A DNA stretch of 64,000 nt from JAJDTQ01 sp963422385 (GTDB lineage Bacteria > Desulfobacterota > Binatia > UBA9968 > JAJDTQ01). Below the pieces are notes generated by a model. The model was not told where the DNA came from and did not search any database. It saw only the letters and a list, made by a program, of their open reading frames with translations. The stretch lies in the NCBI GenBank assembly GCA_963422385.1, contig OY729432.1, forward strand, positions 1,798,001-1,862,000. Reading direction: 5' to 3'. The translations under genes and the position numbers were made by a program. Positions 41,243-49,635 of this stretch are shown one piece after another (the stretch's first letter is position 1; each line of letters begins with the position of its first letter).

Positions 41243-42001
41243 ATGATTTATCTCAAGTCCCGAGCGGAGATAGAGACGATGCGCCGCGCCGGCGTCATCG
41301 TGGCGGAGGTGCTTGAAACGCTGAAGGAGACCGTACGACCGGGGATGACCACCTTGGAGCTGGACGAGTTGGCGGAGCGGTTGACCTATGAGAAGGGCGC
41401 CAAGCCGGCTTTCAAGGGTTATGCCGTGGCCGGCAGGGTGTTCAGGAACAGCCTGTGCACGTCGATCAACGAAGAGATCGTGCACGGGGTCCCTTCCGAA
41501 CGGGTGCTCGCGGAAGGGGATATCCTGGGGATGGACTTCGGGGTGGTGTACGAGGACTTCTACGGCGACTCGGCGGTGACGGTAGGTCTCGGTGAGGTGA
41601 GCCCGGAGGCCGGGCGCCTCATGCAGGTGACGGAAAAGGCCCTGAACGAGGGTATCGAGATGCTGCGCGAGGGCAACCGCCTGGGTGACTTGGGCAACAC
41701 CATACAAGGTATCGCGGAGGGGTCGGGTTATTCGGTGGTACGGGAGTTCGTGGGTCACGGTATCGGCAAGAAGCTTCACGAGGAACCACCGGTACCCAAC
41801 TATGGCGACGCGGGCAAGGGATGCCGGCTGCGGGCGGGGATGGTCCTGGCCGTGGAACCCATGGTCAATGCCGGACGGAAGGAAATCATGATCCTGGACG
41901 ATGGTTGGACGGCCGTCACCCGGGACCGGAGTCTCGCGGCCCATTTCGAGCACTCCATCGCGATTACCGCGGACGGGCCGTATGTATTGAGTCGGCTATA
42001 G
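41243..42001 (+). CDS. map: Methionine aminopeptidase, type I
   Basis: Removes the initiator Met. The five metal ligands are visible: Asp in ILGMDFGVV and FYGDSAVTV, His in EFVGHGIGK, Glu in LAVEPMV and in FEHSIAIT. ATG 41243 gives 252 residues and the conserved start MIYLKSRAEIETMRRAGVI. The 72-nt gap after secY has no feature. infA, usually next, is absent before rpmJ. Confidence 0.97.
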   Translation: MIYLKSRAEIETMRRAGVIVAEVLETLKETVRPGMTTLELDELAERLTYEKGAKPAFKGYAVAGRVFRNSLCTSINEEIVHGVPSERVLAEGDILGMDFGVVYEDFYGDSAVTVGLGEVSPEAGRLMQVTEKALNEGIEMLREGNRLGDLGNTIQGIAEGSGYSVVREFVGHGIGKKLHEEPPVPNYGDAGKGCRLRAGMVLAVEPMVNAGRKEIMILDDGWTAVTRDRSLAAHFEHSIAITADGPYVLSRL

Positions 42002-42037
42002 CGCCGTATCCCGCAGTGCCCTGGAACGAGGTCGGAA

Positions 42038-42151
42038 GTGAAAGTACGAGCATCGGTCAAGAAGATCTGCAACAAGTGCAAGATCATTCGCAGAAAAGGC
42101 GTTGTAAGGGTCATCTGCGTCACGCGGAAGCACGCCCAGCGGCAGGGTTAG
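42038..42151 (+). CDS. rpmJ: 50S ribosomal protein L36
   Basis: Thirty-seven residues from GTG 42038: KVRASVKKICNKCKIIRRKG, then VVRVICVTRKHAQRQG. The zinc ligands are Cys11, Cys14, Cys27 and His32 (CNKC, VIC, KHAQRQG), so this is the C+ form. It precedes rpsM as in most bacteria. Confidence 0.95.
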   Translation: MKVRASVKKICNKCKIIRRKGVVRVICVTRKHAQRQG

Positions 42152-42205
42152 CGATTCCTGTGGCACAGGGCGCCTGGTGACAGGCTGACTCGGAGGGAGT
42201 GATTC

Positions 42206-42589
42206 ATGGCACGTATTGCCGGGGTGGACCTGCCCAAGAACAAGAGCATGGAAATCGCCCTGACCTATATCTATGGTATCGGCTCGACCACGTCCCGGAG
42301 TATTCTGAAGGAAGCCGGAATTCAGTTCGAGCTCAAGTCCGACGACCTGTCCGACGACCAGGTCGTCGTGATACGGCGGATCATCGATCAGGAAGTGAAG
42401 GTGGAGGGCGACCTGCGGCGCGACGTCACCATGGACATCAAGCGCCACATGGACATCGGCTCGTACCGAGGCCTTCGGCACCGGCGGGGACTTCCTGTGA
42501 GGGGACAACGCACCCATACCAACGCGCGTACCCGGGTGGGACCCAGGCGGGCCATTGCCGGAAAGAAGAAGCCGCCGTCCAAGGGTTAG
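42206..42589 (+). CDS. rpsM: 30S ribosomal protein S13
   Basis: Head protein forming intersubunit bridges. ARIAGVDLPKNKSMEIALTY, IYGIGSTTSRSILKEAG and RGLRHRRGLPVRGQRTHTNA are diagnostic, with the basic tail AGKKKPPSKG. GGAGG is 8 nt upstream. It has 127 residues. Its TAG at 42587-42589 is followed after 3 nt by a palindromic element. Confidence 0.97.
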   Translation: MARIAGVDLPKNKSMEIALTYIYGIGSTTSRSILKEAGIQFELKSDDLSDDQVVVIRRIIDQEVKVEGDLRRDVTMDIKRHMDIGSYRGLRHRRGLPVRGQRTHTNARTRVGPRRAIAGKKKPPSKG

Positions 42590-42592
42590 CTC

Positions 42593-42747
42593 TTCGGCTG
42601 CGCTTCGCTACGCTCAGGACGAACGGAGGGATAACCTCTCGCAACCGTTTGTCCCGAGCATTTCAAGGGCCTCACGGTCCAGGGCCAATGGCAATAACTG
42701 CCCAAAAATCGTGCAGCTACCTGGAAGCGTAGCGAAACGAGGTCGAA
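42593..42747. repeat. 155-bp element with inverted arms between rpsM and rpsK
   Basis: Arms of 22 nt, 42593-42614 and 42726-42747, are inverted with 17 matches (shared TTCGCTACGCT). The outer part resembles the common CTCAGGACGAACGG intergenic repeat. The 188-nt gap between rpsM and rpsK has no ORF; the remainder (42748-42777) carries the rpsK ribosome site AGGAGC. Confidence 0.65.
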
Positions 42748-42777
42748 GGACGGGCTCAAACCAGAACAGGAGCATCC

Positions 42778-43188
42778 ATGGCTCAGGCCGCGAGAAAAGC
42801 GCGTGATGCGAGGGCGCCGAGGAAACGGCGCGGGCGAAAGAACATCGCCGAAGGGGTGGCGCATATCCATTCCACCTTCAACAATACGATCATCACGATA
42901 TCGGACACCCAGGGTAACGTCGTGGCGTGGTCGAGTGCCGGCGCCATCGGCTTCAAGGGATCCCGCAAGGGTACACCCTTCGCGGCGCAACAGGCGGCGG
43001 ACAATGTGGCGCGCAAGGCCGTGGACCACGGCATGCATTCGATACAGGTGTACGTGCGCGGGCCGGGCTCGGCCAGGGAGTCGGCCCTGAGATCCCTTCA
43101 ATCCGCGGGATTGAACATCAGCCTGATCAAGGACGTGACACCCATTCCCCATAATGGCTGCAGGCCTCCCAAGCGAAGGCGTGTGTGA
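42778..43188 (+). CDS. rpsK: 30S ribosomal protein S11
   Basis: Platform protein close to the E-site mRNA. GVAHIHSTFNNTIITISDTQ, then AWSSAGAIGFKGSRKGTPFA, and the C-terminal DVTPIPHNGCRPPKRRRV are the S11 hallmarks. It has 136 residues with a basic N-terminal extension. Confidence 0.98.
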   Translation: MAQAARKARDARAPRKRRGRKNIAEGVAHIHSTFNNTIITISDTQGNVVAWSSAGAIGFKGSRKGTPFAAQQAADNVARKAVDHGMHSIQVYVRGPGSARESALRSLQSAGLNISLIKDVTPIPHNGCRPPKRRRV

Positions 43189-43201
43189 GAGGAGATAGTG
43201 A

Positions 43202-43828
43202 GTGGCTAGGTATCATGGTCCCGTGTGTCGGCTTTGCCGGCGAGAGAATCTGAAGCTGTTTCTCAAGGGAGAGCGGTGTTACACGGACAAGTGCGCCATC
43301 GAGCGGCGCAACTATCCTCCCGGTCAACATGGCCAAAGACGGCTCAAGTTCTCCGAATACAGTCTCCAGCTCAGGGAGAAGCAGAAGGTCAAGCGCATGT
43401 ACGGGCTGCTCGAGAAGCAGTTCAGGGGCAGTTTCGAGACGGCCGAAAAGGCGCGCGGGATCACTGGCGAAAATCTCCTGGTGATACTGGAAAGACGGCT
43501 CGACAACGTCGTGTACCGGCTCGGATTCGCCTGTTCGAGGGGCGACGCCCGCCTGCTGGTGCGGCATGGCCACGTCTTGGTCAACGGCCGGCGGGTGACC
43601 ATTCCTTCGTATCGCGTCGGGGTGGGCGACGTCGTCTCGGTGGCCGAAAAGAGCCGCAAATCGGAGAGGGTCATCTCCGCGATGGATGGCGCCCAAAGGC
43701 GTGGCGTGCCCGACTGGATCCAGGTCGACCAGGAGAACTTCTCCGGCACCGTCAAGGTCCTTCCGAGCCGTAGCGACATAACGACGCCCATCAACGAGAA
43801 GCTCATCGTAGAGCTTTATTCCAAGTAA
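43202..43828 (+). CDS. rpsD: 30S ribosomal protein S4
   Basis: 16S assembly initiator and, in E. coli, repressor of the alpha operon. GTG 43202 begins ARYHGPVCRLCRRENLKLFL. Cysteines in CRLC and CYTDKC form the zinc-binding (C+) N-terminus. The S4 RNA-binding domain is RRLDNVVYRLGFACSRGDAR followed by VRHGHVLVNGRRV. It has 208 residues. Confidence 0.97.
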   Translation: MARYHGPVCRLCRRENLKLFLKGERCYTDKCAIERRNYPPGQHGQRRLKFSEYSLQLREKQKVKRMYGLLEKQFRGSFETAEKARGITGENLLVILERRLDNVVYRLGFACSRGDARLLVRHGHVLVNGRRVTIPSYRVGVGDVVSVAEKSRKSERVISAMDGAQRRGVPDWIQVDQENFSGTVKVLPSRSDITTPINEKLIVELYSK

Positions 43829-43852
43829 CGCGGGAACCGTGTTGGAGATCCC

Positions 43853-44875
43853 ATGCACAAGCATTGGAGCGAATTGATCAAACCTGACACCATAGAGGTC
43901 GACGAGAAGAGCCTGACCGCTACCTATGGCAAGTTCGTGGGAGAACCCTTCGAGAGAGGGTTCGGCCAGACCATCGGCAACAGTCTGCGACGCATCCTGC
44001 TGTCGTCGCTCCGGGGTGCGGCCATCACCTCCGTCCAGATCGACGATGCGCTGCACGAATTCTCCACCATCCAGGGCGCGACCGAGGACGTGACCGATAT
44101 CATTCTGAATCTGAAAGAAGTACGGCTCAAGCTGCACGACTCGGAACGAGAGGTTATACGGATCGAATCGAGGGGCCCGAAGGAGGTGTTGGCCAAGGAC
44201 ATCGTCAGGGGGCCGCAGGTCGAGATCCTCAACCCCGACCATCACATCGCGTCGCTCTCGAAAGAGGGGCGGCTGAACGCCGCCATGGTGGTACGGACGG
44301 GGCAGGGATACGTGCCGGCGGAACGCAACCGGGAAGAGGATCAGCCCGTCGACACGATCTTCATGGACGCGGTTTTCTCGCCCATCCGCAAGGTCAACTT
44401 CAACGTGACCAACGCCCGGGTCGGCCAGCGGACCGATTATGACCGCCTCGTCCTGGAGGTGTGGACGGACGGAAGCGAGAAGCCCGAGGATGCACTGGCG
44501 TACGCTGCCGGGATTCTTCAGGACCAGGTCGCCATCTTCATCGACTTTCGAGAGGGACCGAGACCGGCCGAGAACGAGGGCGATGCCGAAGCCGCGCTGC
44601 TCAACGAGAACCTGTTCCGTGCGGTGGAGGATCTGGAATTATCCGTCCGGGCGCAGAACTGCCTGCAGAACGCCGACTTGAAATACATCGGCGAGTTGGT
44701 GCAGAAGACCGAACAGGAGATGCTCAAGACGAAGAACTTCGGGCGCAAATCCCTGAACGAGATCAAGGAGTTGCTCGGCGAGTTGGGGCTGGAGCTGGAC
44801 ATGAAGCTGGATCATTTCCCCGACCGCGAGGAACTCGAGGGCCGAAAACAGGCTGATCAGAAGGAGACGGCGTAG
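43853..44875 (+). CDS. rpoA: RNA polymerase alpha subunit
   Basis: Dimeric assembly platform. The N-terminal domain contains EPFERGFGQTIGNSLRRILL and VEILNPDHHIASL; the C-terminal DNA-binding domain is LELSVRAQNCLQNADLKYIG, then LKTKNFGRKSLNEIKELLGE. It has 340 residues, slightly longer than E. coli through a charged tail. It starts 24 nt after rpsD and ends 3 nt before rplQ. Confidence 0.98.
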   Translation: MHKHWSELIKPDTIEVDEKSLTATYGKFVGEPFERGFGQTIGNSLRRILLSSLRGAAITSVQIDDALHEFSTIQGATEDVTDIILNLKEVRLKLHDSEREVIRIESRGPKEVLAKDIVRGPQVEILNPDHHIASLSKEGRLNAAMVVRTGQGYVPAERNREEDQPVDTIFMDAVFSPIRKVNFNVTNARVGQRTDYDRLVLEVWTDGSEKPEDALAYAAGILQDQVAIFIDFREGPRPAENEGDAEAALLNENLFRAVEDLELSVRAQNCLQNADLKYIGELVQKTEQEMLKTKNFGRKSLNEIKELLGELGLELDMKLDHFPDREELEGRKQADQKETA

Positions 44876-44878
44876 TCC

Positions 44879-45307
44879 ATGCGGCACCTGAAAAAAGGCA
44901 GAAAGCTGAACCGTAGTCCCAGCCACCGTCTGGCCTTGTTGCGCAACATGGCCACGTCGCTCCTCCGCCACGATCGTATCACCACCACCGATGCGAAGGC
45001 CAAGGAACTGCGGCGTTGGGCGGACTGGCTGATCACGCTTGGCAAGGATGGCAGCCTGCATGCTCGCCGACGCGCTTTGGCCTTCGTTCAGGACAAGGGC
45101 GTGGTGGCGCGGTTGTTCAACGAGCTCGGGCCGCGTTTCGAGGATCGTAACGGCGGCTACACCCGGATCGTCAAGGTCGGGCGTCGTCGGGGCGACTCGG
45201 CGCCGCTTTCCGTTATCGAGCTTGTTCCGGCAGGCGCTGGAACGGAAGCCGCGGCAGTTGCATCAGACGAAACGGCAGGCGAATCGACCGCGACCGCCAG
45301 GCAGTAG
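44879..45307 (+). CDS. rplQ: 50S ribosomal protein L17
   Basis: Exit-site protein. MRHLKKGRKLNRSPSHRLAL, RNMATSLLRHDRITTTDAKA and the GGYTRIVKVGRRRGDSAPLS segment identify it. It has 142 residues, with a low-complexity Ala/Thr-rich tail past the conserved part. Last ribosomal gene of the block. Confidence 0.97.
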   Translation: MRHLKKGRKLNRSPSHRLALLRNMATSLLRHDRITTTDAKAKELRRWADWLITLGKDGSLHARRRALAFVQDKGVVARLFNELGPRFEDRNGGYTRIVKVGRRRGDSAPLSVIELVPAGAGTEAAAVASDETAGESTATARQ

Positions 45308-45322
45308 CGGCCTCTCCGGTCC

Positions 45323-45856
45323 ATGGCCAACCATCGAAAGGCGACGGATGGCGGTAAGGTGTATTTCAGCCGCCGCCAGTTGTTCGTCGTTGCATCCCTT
45401 TTAGTCGCCGCGTCGACCCTCATCTTTATTTTCGGGATCCTGATCGGACAGAGTATAGAGGAGCGAAAGCTTCTGCGCCGGGAGGAACCCGTGGTCCAGG
45501 TTCCCGCCAGGTCCGGCGCCCCCAAGGACGACCAGGAGTTGACGTTCCGCGAAACGTTGACCAACCCGAAGCCTGCCCCGACGGGTGCCGAAGAGAAGCG
45601 CGGCGAAGCCGGCGGCGGGAAGACCCCGTGGGCCGTGCAGATCACTGCTTCCCGAAGCCGCGCCGTCGCGGACAAAATGGCGGCCGAGCTCAAGAAGCGC
45701 GGCTACCTCGCCTACGTGACCTCTGGAACACTGAACCGAAAGACGTTCTACAGGGTACGGGTGGGAGCCTACAGGACCCGTCAGGAGGCCATGGCCGATC
45801 TTCAACGGCTCAAGGCCGCGGATTACAATAACGCGATGATAACGAGGACCCAATGA
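45323..45856 (+). CDS. SPOR-domain membrane protein
   Basis: Septal peptidoglycan-binding type protein. A basic cytoplasmic N-terminus is followed by one membrane helix (LFVVASLLVAASTLIFIFGI), a Pro-rich periplasmic linker, and a C-terminal SPOR domain of about 70 residues beginning PWAVQITASRSRAVADKMAA with RVRVGAYRTRQEAMADLQRL. It has 177 residues. Its stop overlaps trpD by 4 nt (ATGA). SPOR proteins near trp/folC genes are common in related genomes, but the specific role here is unknown. Confidence 0.9.
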   Translation: MANHRKATDGGKVYFSRRQLFVVASLLVAASTLIFIFGILIGQSIEERKLLRREEPVVQVPARSGAPKDDQELTFRETLTNPKPAPTGAEEKRGEAGGGKTPWAVQITASRSRAVADKMAAELKKRGYLAYVTSGTLNRKTFYRVRVGAYRTRQEAMADLQRLKAADYNNAMITRTQ

Positions 45857-46868
45857 ACATCCAGCAAGCCATAGTCCAACTGGTGGCCGGCGCCAACCTT
45901 GCGGAAAAGGAGATGGTTGACGTCATGAATCAGGTCATGACGGGCGAGGCCACTCCAATCCAGGTGGGAGCGTTCCTGACCGCGTTGCGGATCCAGGGTG
46001 AAACCGTGGCGGAAGTGACCGGTGCGGCCCGGGTCATGAGAGAGAAGGCAGTGCACGTCGACGCGGGCGAAGGGTGCGTTCTGGATACCTGCGGCACCGG
46101 AGGGGACGGCAAGAATACCTTCAACATTTCCACCACGGTCGCCTTCGTGGCGGCGGCCGCGGGCATTACCGTGGCCAAACACGGCAATCGTGCCGTTTCC
46201 AGCGGCTCCGGCAGCGCGGACGTCCTGGGCGCCCTCGGCGTGAAGATCGACGTACCCAGGGAGATGGTGGAGCGATGTCTGCGCGAGGTGGGGCTCGGCT
46301 TTCTGTTCGCGCCGCTTTTGCACGGGGCCATGAAGTATGCGGCAGCTCCGCGTCGAGAGGTCGGCATACGCACCATTTTCAATCTTTTGGGACCTTTGAC
46401 CAACCCGGCCAGGGCCAGCCATCAACTCATCGGCATCTACGACGGCACGCTGCTCGAAACCGTTGCGCAGGTTCTGGGCAACTAGGAAGTGAGCGGGCCA
46501 TGGTGGTCCACGGCGAGGAAGGCCTTGATGAAATCTCTCTCGGCGGTCCCACCGCGGTGGCCGAGTGGAAGGATGGAGCCGTTACCCGCTACACCCTCAA
46601 CCCGGAGGAATTCGGCTTCGAGAAGTGTCCCGCGGAACGGCTGACGGCGTCGGATCCGGCGGAATGTGCGGCCGCGGTAACGTCCGTCCTCGGGGGAGAA
46701 CCGGGCCCGGCCCGGGACGTGGTGCTGATCAACAGCGGCGCGGCGCTCTGCGTTAGTGAACGGGTATCCACCCTGGCCGACGGCATTGGCATGGCTCGGG
46801 AACGAATCGACTCGGGGGCCGCACTCGACAAGCTCCAACACCTCGTCCGGCTCACCAACGAGGCGTGA
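45853..46868 (+). pseudogene. trpD: Anthranilate phosphoribosyltransferase, frameshifted
   Basis: Transfers phosphoribose from PRPP to anthranilate in tryptophan synthesis. The first 210 codons carry the PRPP site (DTCGTGGDGKNTFNIS) and KHGNRAVSSGSGSADVLG. The frame then stops at TAG 46483-46485 in VLGN. The downstream frame resumes GSERAMVVHGEEGLDEISLG and continues to a normal TrpD C-terminus. Restoring one A to the AA at 46480-46481 gives VLGKLGSERAMVVHG and a 338-residue protein. Either a real null allele or a homopolymer error; neighbours trpC and trpF are intact, which favours error or very recent loss. Confidence 0.92.
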
Positions 46869-46875
46869 AGGCGGG

Positions 46876-47688
46876 ATGAGAAACGATTTTCTCGAACGGA
46901 TCGTGGCGCACGTGCGCACCCGGACCGAGTCCCGCCTGAAGGAGCACCCGATAGAGTCGCTGAAGGACAGCCCGCTTTACCAGCGGGAGCCTCGGGGATT
47001 CCTGAAGTCGCTGTCGCGACCCGGACGCCACGTCATCGCCGAGGTGAAACGGGCCTCGCCCTCCCAAGGGGTGATCCGCCGGGACTTCGATCCTGTCGAC
47101 GTCGCGTCGCGTTACGAAGCCGACGGCGCCACGGCCCTTTCGGTGGTCACCGAGGAACGCTTCTTCAACGGTTCCCTCCGGTATCTGACCGACATCTCGG
47201 CGACGGTCTCGTTGCCGCTTCTCAGGAAGGATTTCATCCTCGCTCCCTACCAGTTGGTGGAGGCGCGCAGTTTCGGCGCGGACGCCGTGCTGCTGATCGT
47301 CGCGATGCTGGACGAGGACGAGTTGAAGACGCTTCACGCCGAGGCCCGGTCCCTTTCCCTGGACGTGCTGGTGGAGGTACACTCGGAACGCGAGTTGGAG
47401 ACGGCCTTGGAAATCGGCGCATCCATGATCGGAATCAACAATCGGGACCTGCACACCTTCCAGGTGGACCTCGGAGTCGCTGAAGCCCTCCTGCCGCGAT
47501 TCCCGGCGCATGTGCTGGCGGTGTGCGAGAGCGGCATCAAGGACGTCGAGCACATCGAGCGACTCGAGGCCTCCGGGGGGCGGGTCTTTCTGGTCGGCGA
47601 GACGCTCATGCGTGCCAGGGACCCGGGCGCGAAGCTTGCCGAGCTTCTCGGGGCGGACGCCGCCGTCGAACGCGATGGTCAAGGTTAA
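46876..47688 (+). CDS. trpC: Indole-3-glycerol phosphate synthase
   Basis: TIM-barrel enzyme closing the indole ring. Catalytic segments are visible: AEVKRASPSQGVIRRDFDPV, LPLLRKDFILAPYQLVEARS, VEVHSERELETALEIGASMI and GINNRDLHTFQVDL, and the final CESGIK. ATG 46876 gives 270 residues. It overlaps trpF by 14 nt. Confidence 0.97.
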   Translation: MRNDFLERIVAHVRTRTESRLKEHPIESLKDSPLYQREPRGFLKSLSRPGRHVIAEVKRASPSQGVIRRDFDPVDVASRYEADGATALSVVTEERFFNGSLRYLTDISATVSLPLLRKDFILAPYQLVEARSFGADAVLLIVAMLDEDELKTLHAEARSLSLDVLVEVHSERELETALEIGASMIGINNRDLHTFQVDLGVAEALLPRFPAHVLAVCESGIKDVEHIERLEASGGRVFLVGETLMRARDPGAKLAELLGADAAVERDGQG

Positions 47689-48298
47689 GATTTGCGGCGT
47701 TACCAACGCCGAGGATGGGTTGAGGGCGGTGGAGTACGGCGCGGACGCCCTGGGGTTCAACTTCTATCCGCCGAGCCCGAGATACATCCAGCCCGACAAT
47801 GCGGCCGTGATACTCCGGGAGTTGCCTCCCGGAATCTGCACAGCCGGCCTGTTCGTCAACGAATCGCGGCGGCACGTGACATCCGTGTTGCGGTCGTGCC
47901 GGTCCCCTGAAAGCAACGGCCTCACCGCCGTCCAGTTCCACGGTGACGAGGATCGCCTTTTCTGTACCCGCTGGCCGCTGAAGGTGATCAAGGCGTTCCG
48001 CGTCCGGGACGAGGAGACCATCGGCCGGATCGGGGAATATCCGGTGGACTACTACCTCCTGGACTCCTGGAGCCGGGGGTTCGGCGGCTCGGGATCCGCG
48101 TTCACCTGGAGGTGGCTGCGGGAGCCGATGGCACGTCCCGTGATCCTCGCGGGTGGCCTCGATATCGAAAATGTCAGCGAGGCGGTGCGGGTGGTGAAGC
48201 CCTTCGGCGTAGACGTTTGCACCGGCGTCGAGGCGGCACCGGGCCGCAAAGACCATCAGCGAATGAAGGAGTTCATCGCCGCAGCCAAGGCGGAATGA
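47675..48298 (+). CDS. trpF: Phosphoribosylanthranilate isomerase
   Basis: Amadori isomerase preceding TrpC in the pathway. The catalytic Cys lies in MVKVKICGVTNAED and the general acid Asp in YYLLDSWSRGFGG. LAGGLDIENVSEAVRVVKPF and GVDVCTGVEAAPGRKDHQRM form the phosphate site. It has 207 residues. trpB and trpA, which usually follow, are not in this window. Confidence 0.97.
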   Translation: MVKVKICGVTNAEDGLRAVEYGADALGFNFYPPSPRYIQPDNAAVILRELPPGICTAGLFVNESRRHVTSVLRSCRSPESNGLTAVQFHGDEDRLFCTRWPLKVIKAFRVRDEETIGRIGEYPVDYYLLDSWSRGFGGSGSAFTWRWLREPMARPVILAGGLDIENVSEAVRVVKPFGVDVCTGVEAAPGRKDHQRMKEFIAAAKAE

Positions 48299-48308
48299 CA
48301 GGCTCCTG

Positions 48309-48333
48309 GGAGCGGGTTTCAAACCCGTCCGTG
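48309..48333. repeat. GC-rich palindromic repeat between trpF and folC
   Basis: GGAGCGGGTTTC followed by AAACCCGTCCGTG: a half-conserved copy of the palindrome found at rplJ, rimM and rpsP. Here the upstream gene ends with its own TGA 11 nt earlier, so this copy does not supply a stop. It occupies most of the 45-nt trpF-folC gap. Confidence 0.6.
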
Positions 48334-48343
48334 TCCCGGTATC

Positions 48344-49633
48344 GTGACTTCCTATCAGCAGAGTCTTGACTTCATCTACAATCTTCGCGGTGCTGAGATC
48401 GACCTGCGGCTGGATCGCGTGTCGCAGGCGTTGTCGTTGTTCGACCACCCCCAGAACCGGTTCCGGGTCTGTCATGTCGCGGGGACCAACGGCAAGGGGT
48501 CCACTGCCGCCATGATCCATTCGGTGCTGTCGGCGGGGCGTTACCGGGTCGGGCTCTACACCTCGCCGCACCTGGCCGATTTCACTGAGCGAATCCGCAT
48601 CGGCAAACGGCGCATCACGCGGGCCGCGGTGGTCGCCTTGGTCCGGGAGGTCGCCGAGCGAACGAGGCAGGCATCCTTGTGTCTGACGTTCTTCGAGTTC
48701 GCGACGGTCATGGCCTTTCTGCACTTCGCCCGGGAACGGGTGGAGGTCGCCGTGGTCGAGGTGGGGCTCGGAGGGAGGCTCGACGCCACCAATGTGGTCC
48801 ACCCGGATGTTTGCGTGATCACGACCATCGCCAGGGACCACGAGCGTTTTCTCGGCGCCCGGATCGGCTCCATCGCGCGGGAAAAAGGCGGCATCATCAA
48901 ACCCGGAGTCCCCCTGGTCTGTGGCGCCCTGCCCCCCGCCGCCCAACGCGTCGTACACCGGATCGCACGCTCGCGGGGAGTTTGGGTCTACCGGTGGGGC
49001 AAGGATTTCTCCGTCACGCCGCATGATGGTCGGCGTTTCGACTACTGCGGCCGGGAACGGTCGTGGAACCGTCTGAACCTGAGCCTGCGCGGCGAGTACC
49101 AGCGACACAACGCTGGAGTCGCCCTGGCGTCCCTCGAGACCCTGCACGGCGTTCTGCCGGTCCACGAGGATGCGGTCCGCTCCGGCCTCCGGTCGGTGGC
49201 ATGGCCGGGCCGGCTGGAGGTCCTGTCAGGGTCTCCCACCATCATATTGGACGGAGCGCACAACGACGGCGCGGTGGCGGCGCTCATCAAGGAGATGCCG
49301 GAGCTGTTGGGCGGCAGGAAGGTCCGTTTGTTGTTCGGCAGCATGCGCGACAAGGATTGGTCTTCCATGCTAACCGCGCTCTGCGGCGTGTCCATGGAGG
49401 TGGTTCTGACCCGGCTGCCGACCGAACGGGGCGCCGACCCGAGCGCGCTGTCAGCGGCCTTGCCCCGAGGGTTGCCGGCAACCATGGTGGATGATCCCGT
49501 CGCGGCCATCGCCGGCCTCGTGGCGGACCGACAACGACACGACGATCCGATTCTGGTGGCGGGCTCCCTATACCTCGTGGGGGCGGTCCGCGCCAAGGCC
49601 CTTGAACTGTCGAAACGGTCGCGGCGGCATTGA
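48344..49633 (+). CDS. folC: Folylpolyglutamate/dihydrofolate synthase
   Basis: Mur-ligase-type ATPase adding glutamate to folates. The P-loop is GTNGKGS at 47-53, followed by YTSPHLADFTERIRI and LTFFEFATVMAF. EVGLGGRLDATNVV and the C-terminal LDGAHNDGAVAALI are intact. It begins with GTG 48344 and has 429 residues; no ribosome site is evident because a palindromic repeat lies just upstream. accD, a frequent neighbour, is absent. Confidence 0.95.
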   Translation: MTSYQQSLDFIYNLRGAEIDLRLDRVSQALSLFDHPQNRFRVCHVAGTNGKGSTAAMIHSVLSAGRYRVGLYTSPHLADFTERIRIGKRRITRAAVVALVREVAERTRQASLCLTFFEFATVMAFLHFARERVEVAVVEVGLGGRLDATNVVHPDVCVITTIARDHERFLGARIGSIAREKGGIIKPGVPLVCGALPPAAQRVVHRIARSRGVWVYRWGKDFSVTPHDGRRFDYCGRERSWNRLNLSLRGEYQRHNAGVALASLETLHGVLPVHEDAVRSGLRSVAWPGRLEVLSGSPTIILDGAHNDGAVAALIKEMPELLGGRKVRLLFGSMRDKDWSSMLTALCGVSMEVVLTRLPTERGADPSALSAALPRGLPATMVDDPVAAIAGLVADRQRHDDPILVAGSLYLVGAVRAKALELSKRSRRH

Positions 49634-49635
49634 CC

